The notes: generated by a model not told the origin, from the sequence alone. A stretch of DNA of 46,045 nt from an uncultured Bacilli bacterium (GCA_944358985.1 CALVSI010000008.1:1-46045), one strand, 5' to 3'. Numbered from the stretch's first letter, positions 26,443 through 35,458 are shown. Translations and numbers: made by a program.

Positions 26443-27088
26443 TCACCTCTTTTTAAAATGGATTGGACACGCTTGTTTTTTATTAGACGATGGTCACTGT
26501 AAAGTTTGTTTTGATCCATATAAAAATGGAAGTGTTGACAATTTAATTTTCCCAAGTGGAATAAACACAAATTATTTGTTCGTTAGCCATGAGCATGATG
26601 ATCACAACAATCGCGAAGACGTTGTTCAATTATTAAATAAAGTTGAAGACTTAGACGTTAAAATAATTAATATTCCACATGATAATGCTGGTGGAAAGTT
26701 ACGTGGTATGAACAAAATTCATATTGTTTATATGTCTAATTATAAGATAGTTCATTTCGGGGATATTGGATGTGAATTGACTAATCAAATGATAGAACAA
26801 TTAAAAGATGCAGATTTAGTTTTAATACCAATTAATGGATTTTTCACTATCGATTATAAACAAGCCTATGATATTTTTATGAAAATTAATCCGCGTATAT
26901 TAATACCAATGCATTATTATTACAATAATACAGGTTATTTTGACAATAACCAAATCTTTAAATTTATTAACATTGCTAAAAATGAAATAACATTTATTAA
27001 AGGCAAAATGATTGATATTCAACAGTATGTAGAACCAAATAAATCCAAAATACTTATTCTAGATTGTGACAATTTAAAGGAGAATTAG
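26435..27088 (+). CDS. MBL-fold metal-dependent hydrolase (UlaG/UPF0173-like)
   Basis: 217 residues from ATG 26435, chosen because GGAGG (26422-26426) is correctly spaced; the ATG at 26420 would precede that site. The metallo-beta-lactamase motif HEHDDH (about residues 51-56) is present, with later His in IPHDN, an Asp in HFGDIG and MHYYY near the end. It resembles the small UPF0173/L-ascorbate-lactonase-like branch. The substrate is unknown. It is followed 2 bp later by an amidohydrolase. Confidence 0.82.
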   Translation: MNNHLFLKWIGHACFLLDDGHCKVCFDPYKNGSVDNLIFPSGINTNYLFVSHEHDDHNNREDVVQLLNKVEDLDVKIINIPHDNAGGKLRGMNKIHIVYMSNYKIVHFGDIGCELTNQMIEQLKDADLVLIPINGFFTIDYKQAYDIFMKINPRILIPMHYYYNNTGYFDNNQIFKFINIAKNEITFIKGKMIDIQQYVEPNKSKILILDCDNLKEN

Positions 27089-27090
27089 CT

Positions 27091-28371
27091 ATGAAAATTT
27101 TGTTAAAAAATGCTCGAATTTTAACAATGAATGACGGGGATAATATTTTTGATGGTGATATACTCATAAACGACAATATTATAGAAAAAATAGGAAAAGA
27201 AATTGTTGTTAAAAATGTTGATCAAATTATTGATTGTGATGGCAATTTATTAATGCCGGGATTTAAAAATGCTCATACACATAGTGCTATGTCATTTGCA
27301 CGTTCTTGTAGCGATGATTTACCTTTAGATAAATGGCTTAATGATTGTATATTTCCTATGGAAGATAAACTTTCTGCTGATGATCAATATTATTTGAGCA
27401 AAATATCGATTTTAGAATATTTATCAAGTGGGATTACTGCGTGCTTTGATATGTATTATAATCCACTTGAAATGATGAAGGCTTCTCTTGAATATGGTTT
27501 TAGAACAGTTTTGTTAGGAACAATATCAGATTTTAGAGAATCAGTGAAAGAAATGGTGGAGGCCTATAATTATATTAATAGCCAAAACAATAATCTTGTT
27601 AAATATGAGATGGGGTTTCACGCTGAATACACTGCAAGTGATGAAATGTTAAAAGAATTAGCGGGTGCTTCAAAAAAACTACATGCAAAAATTTTTACAC
27701 ACTCTTCGGAAACTTATAAAGAAGTCGAAGAATGTAAAAAACGTCATAATGGATTAACACCAGTTGAATATATGGAATCTTTAGGGTTATTAGATAATGG
27801 TGGAGGAATATTCCATGGTGTTGTTTTATCTGATAACGATATTAAAATTTTAAAAAGATACAATATTGGTGTTGTTAGTTGTCCTGGCAGCAATTCTAAA
27901 TTGGCATCAGGAATTGCACCATTAAGCAAATATAAAGATGAAAATGTGTTGCTTGGATTAGGAACGGATGGTGCTGGGTCTAATAATTGTCTTGATATGT
28001 TTTATGAAATGCATTTGGCAAGCGTCTTGCAAAAACTTTTGTATAAAGATCCGACTAAAGGTGATGCTTTTGATATTTTAAAAATGGCTACTATTGGAAG
28101 TGCTAAAATCATGGGTTTAGACAACTGCGATGTTTTAAAGGAAGGAAAATATGCTGATATAATCATGATAGATTTAAAACAACCAAATATGCAGCCTATT
28201 AATAATATTGCAAAAAATCTTGTCTATAGCGGATCAAAATCAAATATTAAAATGACGATGATTAACGGCAAGGTTTTATATATGGATGGTAAATATTTTG
28301 TCGATGATGACCTCGAAAAACTTTATAAAAAATGTCAAGAAATAACAAATTATTTAAAATCAACTAATTAA
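27091..28371 (+). CDS. mtaD: amidohydrolase, 5-methylthioadenosine/S-adenosylhomocysteine deaminase-like
   Basis: 426 residues, amidohydrolase superfamily of the MtaD/TrzN/SsnA group. Metal and catalytic residues are visible: HTHSAM (HxH near 66-68), MGFHAEYT, THSSETYKE, FHGVVLSD and GTDGAGSNN. It would deaminate MTA, SAH or adenosine-type compounds in the cytoplasm. MTA is a by-product of spermidine synthesis, so a link with the polyamine genes is possible although no spermidine synthase is seen here. AAAGGAG SD precedes ATG. Its stop overlaps the convergent lipoprotein stop by 3 bp. The symbol is by similarity and tentative. Confidence 0.8.
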   Translation: MKILLKNARILTMNDGDNIFDGDILINDNIIEKIGKEIVVKNVDQIIDCDGNLLMPGFKNAHTHSAMSFARSCSDDLPLDKWLNDCIFPMEDKLSADDQYYLSKISILEYLSSGITACFDMYYNPLEMMKASLEYGFRTVLLGTISDFRESVKEMVEAYNYINSQNNNLVKYEMGFHAEYTASDEMLKELAGASKKLHAKIFTHSSETYKEVEECKKRHNGLTPVEYMESLGLLDNGGGIFHGVVLSDNDIKILKRYNIGVVSCPGSNSKLASGIAPLSKYKDENVLLGLGTDGAGSNNCLDMFYEMHLASVLQKLLYKDPTKGDAFDILKMATIGSAKIMGLDNCDVLKEGKYADIIMIDLKQPNMQPINNIAKNLVYSGSKSNIKMTMINGKVLYMDGKYFVDDDLEKLYKKCQEITNYLKSTN

Positions 28372-29435
28372 AGTGCATAAGTTTGTAAAAAAGTTTCCAA
28401 AATTTTATTATGATATTTGCTAGCGTATTCTTGTTTCCAGGAATATGAATTTTCATAAATATTTATTTCGTTTTCATCTAAAACCTTATTTTCAAGAATA
28501 TATTCATTTTTATTTTCTAAATTAGCAAAAAATGGTAAATTATTTATTCTTTTATTTGTGTAGTATGTTCTAGTTATCTGATATTCATCATTAACTTTGC
28601 TTATTTTGTCATTAAAATACACACACATATCTTTTATTTGTCCATTTTCCCAATATTGGTAAGTTGGAACAAAACCGCGATCGTAGCCAAAAATTGTATT
28701 TTCAGCATTACTTAAAAAATATTCGTTAACAAATTTTCTATAATTTTCATTATCAGAATTTTTAATTCCATTTTCTAAAAGCAAACCTTCAACTTCTAAA
28801 TCTATTACATACATTTTGGTTTTAAAATTATTTTCATTTGAGAATGGATATAAGACGTTTGGAAAAGAATATGAACAATCAGGACAGCTCGACCATGTAT
28901 ATCCTATAAGAAATGTTTCATCGTTTTTGATTGTGTCTAAATATTGTTCATCGATGTAGTAATAGTTTGGTTTATTGCAATATTCTTCAATTACTTTTAA
29001 TAATTCATCGCGGCTTTTAAAAAGCGGATGTACATTGCTAGTGTTATAATCGATATGTTCTTTAATTTTACCTTCTTCGACAAAGCATAAACTTGGTCGG
29101 TCATTAAAAATAGGGAAGTTCCATGGATTTCCATAAGACATGAATTGAGAATAGGATATTTTATATATTTGATAATGATAAGTATTAACAACATTATCGA
29201 TAACATCCTCAAATGTTGTCCAGCAACCGCATGTGGAATTATCTCCTGGATAAACAACAACAATCATGTTTTCATTATCTGCCATTTTTGGTGATAACTG
29301 ATCGTATGTTATCTTGATTGCATTTTCGATATAAGTTCCAAAAGTTAATGAAATTTTATCATCAGTTTTGTCACATGATGTAGCAAGCAAACTCGCACAA
29401 AGTATTGGTAATAAAAACAAACTTTTTTTTCTCAT
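28368..29435 (-). CDS. lipoprotein with two thioredoxin-like CxC/CxxC domains
   Basis: 355 residues from ATG 29435, chosen because TATAAT lies 7 bp upstream; the ATG at 29444 overlaps that box. Lipobox LLATSC gives lipidated Cys21. A first thioredoxin-like unit (about 55-155) has CGCW (Cys69, Cys71) after a beta-strand (MIVVVYPGD) and RPSLCFV in the cis-Pro position. A second (about 170-300) has TWSSCPDC (Cys184, Cys187) and FVPTYQYWENGQ. It would act on the outer face of the membrane, perhaps in disulfide exchange, but neither motif is the classic CGPC. No maturation genes are adjacent. Confidence 0.68.
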   Translation of the reverse strand: MRKKSLFLLPILCASLLATSCDKTDDKISLTFGTYIENAIKITYDQLSPKMADNENMIVVVYPGDNSTCGCWTTFEDVIDNVVNTYHYQIYKISYSQFMSYGNPWNFPIFNDRPSLCFVEEGKIKEHIDYNTSNVHPLFKSRDELLKVIEEYCNKPNYYYIDEQYLDTIKNDETFLIGYTWSSCPDCSYSFPNVLYPFSNENNFKTKMYVIDLEVEGLLLENGIKNSDNENYRKFVNEYFLSNAENTIFGYDRGFVPTYQYWENGQIKDMCVYFNDKISKVNDEYQITRTYYTNKRINNLPFFANLENKNEYILENKVLDENEINIYENSYSWKQEYASKYHNKILETFLQTYAL

Positions 29436-29442
29436 GTTTTTC

Positions 29443-29471
29443 ATTATAATTTTTTTTAAAAACACATACAA
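29443..29471 (-). promoter_or_regulatory. promoter of the thioredoxin-like lipoprotein, leaderless type
   Basis: On the minus strand TTGTAT (29471-29466), a 17-bp spacer, TATAAT (29448-29443), then ATG 7 bases on. It uses the same hexamers as the promoter at 18814-18841. Confidence 0.75.
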
Positions 29472-29536
29472 TAAAAATCATTAAAATTTGTTACTATTTT
29501 TATAATTTTTTTAAAAAATTTATTTTGGAAAAAAGT

Positions 29537-29578
29537 TAGATTGAAAGTAATAAATTTCATTTTCAAATCTATTTTTTT
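29537..29578. other. hairpin flanked by T- and A-runs upstream of potA
   Basis: TAGATT-GAAA (29537-29546) can pair with TTTC-AAATCTA (29561-29571) with one bulged A, followed on the plus strand by TTTTTTT and flanked on the other side by a run that reads TTTTTT on the minus strand. It looks like a bidirectional terminator or leader structure in a 228-bp divergent spacer that is otherwise AT-rich without a clear potA promoter. Confidence 0.4.
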
Positions 29579-29645
29579 CTAATTATATTTTCTTTTTTAA
29601 AAAAAATGTTTGTTTTTTTTGAAAATTATTTATATTATTTGTTTC

Positions 29646-29676
29646 GTTAGTTAATAAAAAAATCTAACTGGTTTTT
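29646..29676 (+). other. weak stem plus T-run just before the potA ribosome-binding site
   Basis: GTTAG (29646-29650) and CTAAC (29664-29668) pair around 13 bases and are followed by TTTTTT. It could be a weak attenuator. It differs from the feo operators, whose identical half-sites are 6 bp apart. Confidence 0.25.
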
Positions 29677-29699
29677 TATCTTTGTGAAGGAGATTTTTT

Positions 29700-31259
29700 A
29701 TGGAAGAGAATAATAAGATTATTAGTCTATCACACGTTAGTAAAGTTTATGATGGCGTGACTGTTGTCGATGATTTTAATCTCGATATTACCAAAGGTGA
29801 ATTTGTTACTTTTCTGGGTCCATCTGGATGTGGAAAAACGACCACTCTCCGTATGATCGCTGGATTTGAAACTCCAAGCGAAGGCAGTATACTTCTAAAT
29901 GGAAATGATATAACGAAGTTACCACCTTATAAAAGACCGGTTAATACTGTTTTCCAACGTTATGCATTATTTCCTCATTTGGATGTTTATGATAATGTTG
30001 CTTTTGGATTAAAACTTAAGAAAGTTCCTGTTACATATACAACAAAAAAAGGCATTACAAAAACTAAACTTAAACATTTATCAAGTAAAGTTATTGATGA
30101 AAAAGTTGCTCGTGCTTTAAAGATTGTTGACCTAGAAGAATTAGAGGATCGTGATATTTCAACTTTAAGTGGTGGCCAACAACAACGTGTCGCTATTGCT
30201 CGAGCTATTGTTAATGAACCTGAAATTTTGTTGTTAGATGAACCTCTTGGCGCTCTTGATTTAAAAATGAGAAAAGAAATGCAGTTAGAATTAAAAGCTA
30301 TGCACGATAAACTTGGAATAACTTTTATCTATGTCACACACGACCAAGAAGAAGCTCTTACAATGTCAGATACTATTGTAGTTATGAAAGCTGGACAAAT
30401 TCAACAAGTTGGCACTCCTAAAGATATTTATAATGAACCAAATAATGCTTATGTTGCTAATTTTATTGGTGAAAGCAATATTTATAACGCTACAATGATG
30501 AAAAAGAAAGTCGTTAGATTTTTAGGTGCTAATTTTAATTGCGTAGATGATTTTCCAGTTAATGAAAAAGTTGATGTCGTTATTCGTCCTGAAGATGTTG
30601 AACTTAAAAGAATTGGGAAAGATGGTAATATTACTGCTGAAATTAAAGAAAAATACAAAGAAAAACTTATTGGTATTGTTGATTCTAAAGTTTTTAAGGG
30701 AATCCACTTTGAATACATTGTTTTAAAAGGCAAAAATGAAATTGTTGTTCAAGATACAAAAGAATTCAATGTCGGTGATGTTGTTTTAATCAATATTGGA
30801 CCAAATGAGATTCATATTATGAAAAAAGAGTTAACGACAAACGTATTTACCGATGCTTATATTGATAAAAATAATAAACTTATTATCTCAGATTGCACAT
30901 TTGATTGCGAATTGACTCAATTATTAAGCGATTCACATCTTGATGAAAATGGATATTTAATAGGACCAGATAATAAAAAATATGATTTAAAAGACGCTGA
31001 TGTTTTTGTAGAGATTGGATTATCTGATATTGAAATTTTAGATCACAACCCAAACGAAGATGAAAATATTGGCGAAATTATTTCTATTGTTTATAAAGGT
31101 GACCATTATCAATATCTAATCAGAACAAAGGAAGAAGAAGATTTCGTTTGCGATAGCGATTATGCCTTTAACGAAAATGATATTGTTTCAATAAATGTTT
31201 TGCCAAAGAACATTAAATTAACTCTTAAAGGAAGCATTACAAAATATGAAGTCGAATAG
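29700..31259 (+). CDS. potA: spermidine/putrescine ABC transporter ATP-binding protein, enlarged
   Basis: 519 residues against about 350-370 for usual PotA. The ATPase domain (about 1-245) has Walker [22 protein letters not shown], signature LSGGQQQR and Walker [12 protein letters not shown]. After it come two OB/TOBE-like stretches of similar plan: about 275-380 ([12 protein letters not shown] ... [13 protein letters not shown]) and about 430-510 ([13 protein letters not shown] ... [11 protein letters not shown]). PotA energises polyamine import. SD AAGGAG. It overlaps potB by 14 bp. The additional C-terminal region may be regulatory. Confidence 0.9.
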   Translation: MEENNKIISLSHVSKVYDGVTVVDDFNLDITKGEFVTFLGPSGCGKTTTLRMIAGFETPSEGSILLNGNDITKLPPYKRPVNTVFQRYALFPHLDVYDNVAFGLKLKKVPVTYTTKKGITKTKLKHLSSKVIDEKVARALKIVDLEELEDRDISTLSGGQQQRVAIARAIVNEPEILLLDEPLGALDLKMRKEMQLELKAMHDKLGITFIYVTHDQEEALTMSDTIVVMKAGQIQQVGTPKDIYNEPNNAYVANFIGESNIYNATMMKKKVVRFLGANFNCVDDFPVNEKVDVVIRPEDVELKRIGKDGNITAEIKEKYKEKLIGIVDSKVFKGIHFEYIVLKGKNEIVVQDTKEFNVGDVVLINIGPNEIHIMKKELTTNVFTDAYIDKNNKLIISDCTFDCELTQLLSDSHLDENGYLIGPDNKKYDLKDADVFVEIGLSDIEILDHNPNEDENIGEIISIVYKGDHYQYLIRTKEEEDFVCDSDYAFNENDIVSINVLPKNIKLTLKGSITKYEVE

Positions 31260-32088
31260 TACGGCTATACAAAGGGTAGCAAATAAAAAACCTCACGTTG
31301 TTTTATTTCAAAGAAAATATTTATGTATACCATATTCTATTTTTCTTATTCTTTTTATCATTATACCAATTCTTTTAATAGTTTATTATGCTTTTAGTGA
31401 CGCTACTGGAGCTTTTTCTTTTGATGCATTGGTCGGTTTTTTTACCACTTGGACTAAAATCAATGTTTTATTCATATCGATTTTTATCGCATTGCAAACT
31501 ACACTGATTTGTTTGCTTATTGGCTATCCACTAGCGTATTTTTTAGCGGATAAAAAGGTCAATAAAAATGCTGTTTTGGTAACTTTATTTATTGCACCGA
31601 TGTGGATAAATTTTGTTTTAAGAACTGGTGCAACCAGAGACTTATTAACATGGATGAATATCAATGGAGGAAATTATCCTTATTTGGCTACTCTTATCGG
31701 CATGACTTATAATTATTTGCCTTTTGTCATCTTGCCATTATATACGACCATGCTTAAATTGGATCGTAGTCAAATCGAGGCCGCATCTGATTTGGGTGCA
31801 AATCCTTTCCAAGTTTTTATAAAAAATATTTTGCCACAATCTGTGCCTGGAATTGTTTCTGCTATTACAATGACATTTATGCCAACTATGTCAAGTTATG
31901 TAATCAGCGACACTTTAAGTGAGGGGAAAATCACTTTATTAGGCAATTATATTTATCTAGATTTTTCTAATACTGCTTGGAATGACGGTTCGTTTATGGC
32001 GTTAATTATGCTCGTGATAGTAGGAATCTCAATGTTGTTTACGCGTAATAAAGAAAATCAAGACTCAAAAGGAGGTGCAACATGGTAA
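31246..32088 (+). CDS. potB: spermidine/putrescine ABC transporter permease PotB
   Basis: 280 residues, six hydrophobic segments beginning near residue 30 ([21 protein letters not shown]). The EAA loop reads [26 protein letters not shown] near 180-205. Inner-membrane half-channel of the polyamine importer. ATG overlaps potA, and its stop overlaps potC by 7 bp, showing tight coupling. Confidence 0.93.
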   Translation: MKSNSTAIQRVANKKPHVVLFQRKYLCIPYSIFLILFIIIPILLIVYYAFSDATGAFSFDALVGFFTTWTKINVLFISIFIALQTTLICLLIGYPLAYFLADKKVNKNAVLVTLFIAPMWINFVLRTGATRDLLTWMNINGGNYPYLATLIGMTYNYLPFVILPLYTTMLKLDRSQIEAASDLGANPFQVFIKNILPQSVPGIVSAITMTFMPTMSSYVISDTLSEGKITLLGNYIYLDFSNTAWNDGSFMALIMLVIVGISMLFTRNKENQDSKGGATW

Positions 32089-32936
32089 AAAAGATATTTG
32101 GACAAATTTATATTTGGCTAATCTTAATTATTATGTATTTACCTATTTTAATTTTGATGGCTTTTTCATTCACTGATGCTGTTTACGTTGGTCAATGGAA
32201 TGGATTTACTTTTGATTTGTATCCTGCATTATTTCAAAATAAAGAAATCATGATTGCTTTAGGAAATACGATAATTATAGCAATTACTAGTGCTCTTGTT
32301 TCAACTTTGCTTGGTACAAGCGGTGCAATTGGAGCTTTTTATCTTAAAAAAGGTTTTAGAAAAAGTGTTGATTTAGTAACACAAATACCAATTGTTAATG
32401 CTGAAATTGTTATGGCGCTTTCTTTAACAATATTATTTGTGTTTCTAGGACAGTATATTTTTCATGCTCAACTATTTAGTTTTTGGACATTATTAATTGG
32501 ACATGTTGTTTTATCTTTACCTTTTGTTTATATTTCGGTAAAACCAAAACTTCAGCAGATGGATCCAAGTTTGTATGAAGCCGCTCTTGATTTAGGAGCA
32601 ACACCAAAAACAGCTATTAGAAAAGTTTTAATTCCAGAAATTTTACCTGGAATTTTAAGTGGATTCTTATTAGCTATAACTTTATCTTTAGACGATTTTA
32701 TTATTACTGCTTTTACTCGTGGTACTGGTTTGTTAAATGGGGAAGCTAATATTGAAACTCTTTCCACATTAATTCAAGCAACTATTAAAAAACGTCCAGT
32801 CCCTGCTGAAATGAGAGCATTAACTACAATTATATTTTTAGCGGTAGTGGTAGCTGTTGTTTGTGTTTCTTTATATCGTTATTATCAAGGAAAACATAAA
32901 AAGACCCACGCTCAAGAAAGGATGTCTAAATTATGA
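32082..32936 (+). CDS. potC: spermidine/putrescine ABC transporter permease PotC
   Basis: 284 residues, six transmembrane segments; EAA motif EAALDLGATPKTAIRKVLIPEILPGI near 165-190, then LSLDDFIITAFTRG, a PotC hallmark. SD AAGGAGG lies inside the end of potB. It overlaps potD by 4 bp. Second half-channel of the importer. Confidence 0.94.
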   Translation: MVKKIFGQIYIWLILIIMYLPILILMAFSFTDAVYVGQWNGFTFDLYPALFQNKEIMIALGNTIIIAITSALVSTLLGTSGAIGAFYLKKGFRKSVDLVTQIPIVNAEIVMALSLTILFVFLGQYIFHAQLFSFWTLLIGHVVLSLPFVYISVKPKLQQMDPSLYEAALDLGATPKTAIRKVLIPEILPGILSGFLLAITLSLDDFIITAFTRGTGLLNGEANIETLSTLIQATIKKRPVPAEMRALTTIIFLAVVVAVVCVSLYRYYQGKHKKTHAQERMSKL

Positions 32937-34855
32937 AAAAAATATTTGTTTTACCATCATTTCTTGCAATTTCGCTCAGTTTTATTATAAATCCAGTTAT
33001 TTTTGGAAGCGCTCAATTTATTAAAGTGAGTGCTGAAAATGCTGTTGATGCAGATTTAAAAGATTTTATAGATGGTTTTAAAAATCCAGATGGCAGTCAA
33101 ACTCTTCGTTTGTTAAATTGGGAAGATTATATCTATCAATATGATCCTGAAAATGGTCATGAAGAACCAGATTTAATTACTCAATTTGAAGATTATGTTA
33201 AAGAAAATTACCCGCAATTTGCAAATGTCAATGTTGTTTATTCAACTACTGATACAAATGAAACAATGCTAAATGAATTAGCAACAGGCAAAGCTTCATA
33301 TGATTTAATTTGTCCTAGTGATTATGGTATTCAAAGATTAATGCGTGAAAATTCTTTAGTGAAAATTAAACCGCTGATGGACGCTTTAGAAAGCATCCCT
33401 GAATATAATTTTAATAATAATTATATGCATTATGGTTCAAATTATATGGTGGAAGCCCTAGCTAATATTTCTGCTATTAATGATGTAACAGGCGAAACAG
33501 AATATCTTGGTGAGTATGCTGTTGGATATATGTGGGGGACTCTGGGGGTTATTTTTAATCCAGAATACGATTTGTATTCTCACATTAATCCTTATGAAAT
33601 GATAAATGATATGGCTGATTATTCAAGTTTGTGGTCAGAAAAATATCATGGTGGTATTTCAATTAAAGACTCAATGCGTGATACATATTTTGTTGGATTA
33701 GCGGAAACTTATAAACAAGAATTATCAACTCTTTTAGATGATTACAATAAAAATCTAATTAGCGCAGAAGAATATAATAAACAAATCACCGAAATTTTAA
33801 ATAGATGTGATCAAACTACTATTGATAAAGTTAAGGAAAAATTAATCGAATTAAAAAATAATATTTTTGGTTTAGAAGTAGATTCCGGGAAACAAGATAT
33901 AGTAACCGGCACCATTGGAGTTAATTTGGCGTGGTCAGGAGATTCGGTCTACTCTATGGATTTAGCGGACGAATATAATGATGAACATGGTATAGAACCA
34001 GAAGTTGGACTTTGTTATTCTGTCCCCAAAACCGGTGCTAATATATGGTTTGATGGTTGGTGTATGCCAAAAGATGAGACGAGAAGCGAAGCCCAAGTAT
34101 ATTTAAGTTTATTGTTTTTAGATTTTATTAGTGATCCTGCTAATGCCTCACAAAACACTGACTACATAGGTTATACATCATTCATAGGTGGAGATGATAT
34201 GCTTGATTTGATGCGTGATTGGTATGATATTAGAACTGATTATATTTATTATTATGATGAAGAAAATGATGAATATTATGATGTTTATTATTATGATGAA
34301 AACGATAATCAAGTATTTGTTTGGTATGATGACTTTCACTTTGAAGGAGAAAGCAAATTAAACAATGATCCAAATCTTTATTATTCAAATTTGGATGGTG
34401 ATGAAATTGATTTATTAGATGAAACAGGTAATCAGGCAAAATACAATTCTTTTCTAACTATCAATCCAGAATGGGAAGTTGTCGATTTATCATATTTTTT
34501 TAATGACACATTAGACGAATATGAAAATAATGTTGATACTATTTTTTATAGCGATTGTTATCTTCCTTTTTCTTACGATGATGGAACAAAAAATGAATGT
34601 GTTGGTCGACAATTCTTTTGCCAATTTCCTGACGAGCAAACAATCAATAGATGTGTAATAATGCAAGATTTTGGTGCACAAAATGATGCAATTAGAATAA
34701 TGTGGGAAGATTTTAAGGCAAACGATATTCAAATATGGGTTATCGTATTATTTGTTGTTGAAATAGTCGCTATTGCTGGTCTAATTACATTTTTATTAGT
34801 TAAAAAAAGAATTACATATCATTTGAGAAAAAATAGAAGAAAACAGCAAAAATAA
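32933..34855 (+). CDS. potD: polyamine-binding protein PotD, oversized and C-terminally membrane-anchored
   Basis: 640 residues against about 350 for usual PotD. An N-terminal signal sequence (MKKIFVLPSFLAISLSFII...) lacks a lipobox. PotD motifs follow: LRLLNWEDYIYQYD, NELATGKASYDLICPSDYGIQRL and, later, VNLAWSGDSVYSMDLA and PKTGANIWFDGWCMPKD. Inserts include a helical stretch (about 260-310) and a Tyr/Asp/Glu-rich stretch (about 425-520). The end has a transmembrane helix (about 600-624, VIVLFVVEIVAIAGLITFLLV) and a basic tail. It thus appears tethered at its C-terminus instead of by lipid. It captures putrescine or spermidine outside the cell. Confidence 0.88.
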   Translation: MKKIFVLPSFLAISLSFIINPVIFGSAQFIKVSAENAVDADLKDFIDGFKNPDGSQTLRLLNWEDYIYQYDPENGHEEPDLITQFEDYVKENYPQFANVNVVYSTTDTNETMLNELATGKASYDLICPSDYGIQRLMRENSLVKIKPLMDALESIPEYNFNNNYMHYGSNYMVEALANISAINDVTGETEYLGEYAVGYMWGTLGVIFNPEYDLYSHINPYEMINDMADYSSLWSEKYHGGISIKDSMRDTYFVGLAETYKQELSTLLDDYNKNLISAEEYNKQITEILNRCDQTTIDKVKEKLIELKNNIFGLEVDSGKQDIVTGTIGVNLAWSGDSVYSMDLADEYNDEHGIEPEVGLCYSVPKTGANIWFDGWCMPKDETRSEAQVYLSLLFLDFISDPANASQNTDYIGYTSFIGGDDMLDLMRDWYDIRTDYIYYYDEENDEYYDVYYYDENDNQVFVWYDDFHFEGESKLNNDPNLYYSNLDGDEIDLLDETGNQAKYNSFLTINPEWEVVDLSYFFNDTLDEYENNVDTIFYSDCYLPFSYDDGTKNECVGRQFFCQFPDEQTINRCVIMQDFGAQNDAIRIMWEDFKANDIQIWVIVLFVVEIVAIAGLITFLLVKKRITYHLRKNRRKQQK

Positions 34856-34859
34856 TATC

Positions 34860-34888
34860 TTGATTTAAGTCATCTCTATTGATATAAT
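34860..34888 (+). promoter_or_regulatory. promoter of the tRNA array
   Basis: TTGATT (34860-34865), 17-bp spacer, TATAAT (34883-34888) with an extended TG. The first tRNA begins 14 bp downstream. The -35 overlaps the end of the spacer just after the potD stop. Confidence 0.75.
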
Positions 34889-34902
34889 TTATTGGCTTGA
34901 AT

Positions 34903-34977
34903 GGTTCCTTAGCCAAGCTGGTAAGGCAATTGACTGCAACTCAATGATCATCGGTTCAAATCCGTTAGGAACCTCCA
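34903..34977 (+). tRNA. tRNA-Cys (GCA)
   Basis: Acceptor GGTTCCT pairs with AGGAACC; the anticodon stem ATTGA/TCAAT encloses CTGCAAC with anticodon GCA. T-loop GGTTCAAATCC. CCA is encoded (34975-34977). Confidence 0.96.
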
Positions 34978-34988
34978 AGCTAAAATTA

Positions 34989-35029
34989 TGCTTGATTTTA
35001 TATAACTATGTTATATATAATAACAAGCA
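34989..35029 (+). other. hairpin in the tRNA-Cys/tRNA-Arg spacer
   Basis: Outer arms TGCTTG (34989-34994) and CAAGCA (35024-35029) enclose TATATAAC-TAT-GTTATATA (34999-35017). It lies between two tRNAs of one transcript, so a processing spacer is plausible. Confidence 0.45.
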
Positions 35030-35035
35030 GGGTTT

Positions 35036-35112
35036 GCGCCTATAGCTCAATTGGATAGAGTACTAGACTACGAATCTGGGGGTTACAAGTTCGAGTCTTG
35101 TTAGGCGCGCCA
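35036..35112 (+). tRNA. tRNA-Arg (ACG)
   Basis: Acceptor GCGCCTA/TAGGCGC; anticodon stem CTAGA/TCTGG with loop CTACGAA, anticodon ACG, whose A would be edited to inosine. CCA encoded at 35110-35112. Confidence 0.95.
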
Positions 35113-35117
35113 GATAA

Positions 35118-35194
35118 CGGGATGTAGCACAGCTTGGTAGTGCATCTGCTTTGGGAGCAGAGGGTCACAGGTTCGAATCCTGCCATCCCGACCA
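35118..35194 (+). tRNA. tRNA-Pro (TGG)
   Basis: Acceptor CGGGATG/CATCCCG; anticodon stem TCTGC/GCAGA with loop TTTGGGA, anticodon TGG. CCA encoded at 35192-35194. Confidence 0.96.
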
Positions 35195-35199
35195 TTTAT

Positions 35200-35275
35200 G
35201 GGGCTATAGCTCAGCTGGGAGAGCACTTGATTTGCATTCAAGGGGTCGAGAGTTCGAATCTCTTTAGCTCCACCA
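35200..35275 (+). tRNA. tRNA-Ala (TGC)
   Basis: Acceptor GGGGCTA/TAGCTCC; anticodon stem CTTGA/TCAAG with loop TTTGCAT, anticodon TGC. CCA encoded at 35273-35275. Confidence 0.96.
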
Positions 35276-35280
35276 ATAAT

Positions 35281-35355
35281 GGCTGTGTAGCTCAGCGGTA
35301 GAGCGTTCGGTTCATACCCGATTGGTCGAGAGTTCAAATCTCCCCGCAGCCACCA
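35281..35355 (+). tRNA. tRNA-Met (CAT), elongator
   Basis: Acceptor GGCTGTG/CGCAGCC is fully paired, unlike the initiator. The loop TTCATAC has anticodon CAT and the stem TTCGG/CCGAT resembles bacillar elongator tRNA-Met. CCA encoded at 35353-35355. Confidence 0.9.
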
Positions 35356-35368
35356 GTTATAATATGTT

Positions 35369-35445
35369 GGACCGTTAGCTCAATTGGTTAGAGCTATCCG
35401 CTCATAACGGATTGGTTCTGGGTTCAAGTCCTAGACGGTCCACCA
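35369..35445 (+). tRNA. tRNA-Ile2 (CAT, lysidine-modified type)
   Basis: Acceptor GGACCGT/ACGGTCC; anticodon stem ATCCG/CGGAT with loop CTCATAA. The GGACC acceptor and CTCATAA loop match bacterial tRNA-Ile2, whose CAT is converted by TilS to read AUA. Elongator Met is the alternative. CCA encoded. Confidence 0.82.
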
Positions 35446-35458
35446 TTTTTTTATAAAA

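Noticed and set aside
35101-35337. Minus-strand open frame of 78 codons
   Set aside because: It runs antisense through tRNA-Pro, tRNA-Ala and tRNA-Met; its peptide with GRIRTCDP-like text is the classic false product of tRNA antisense reading.
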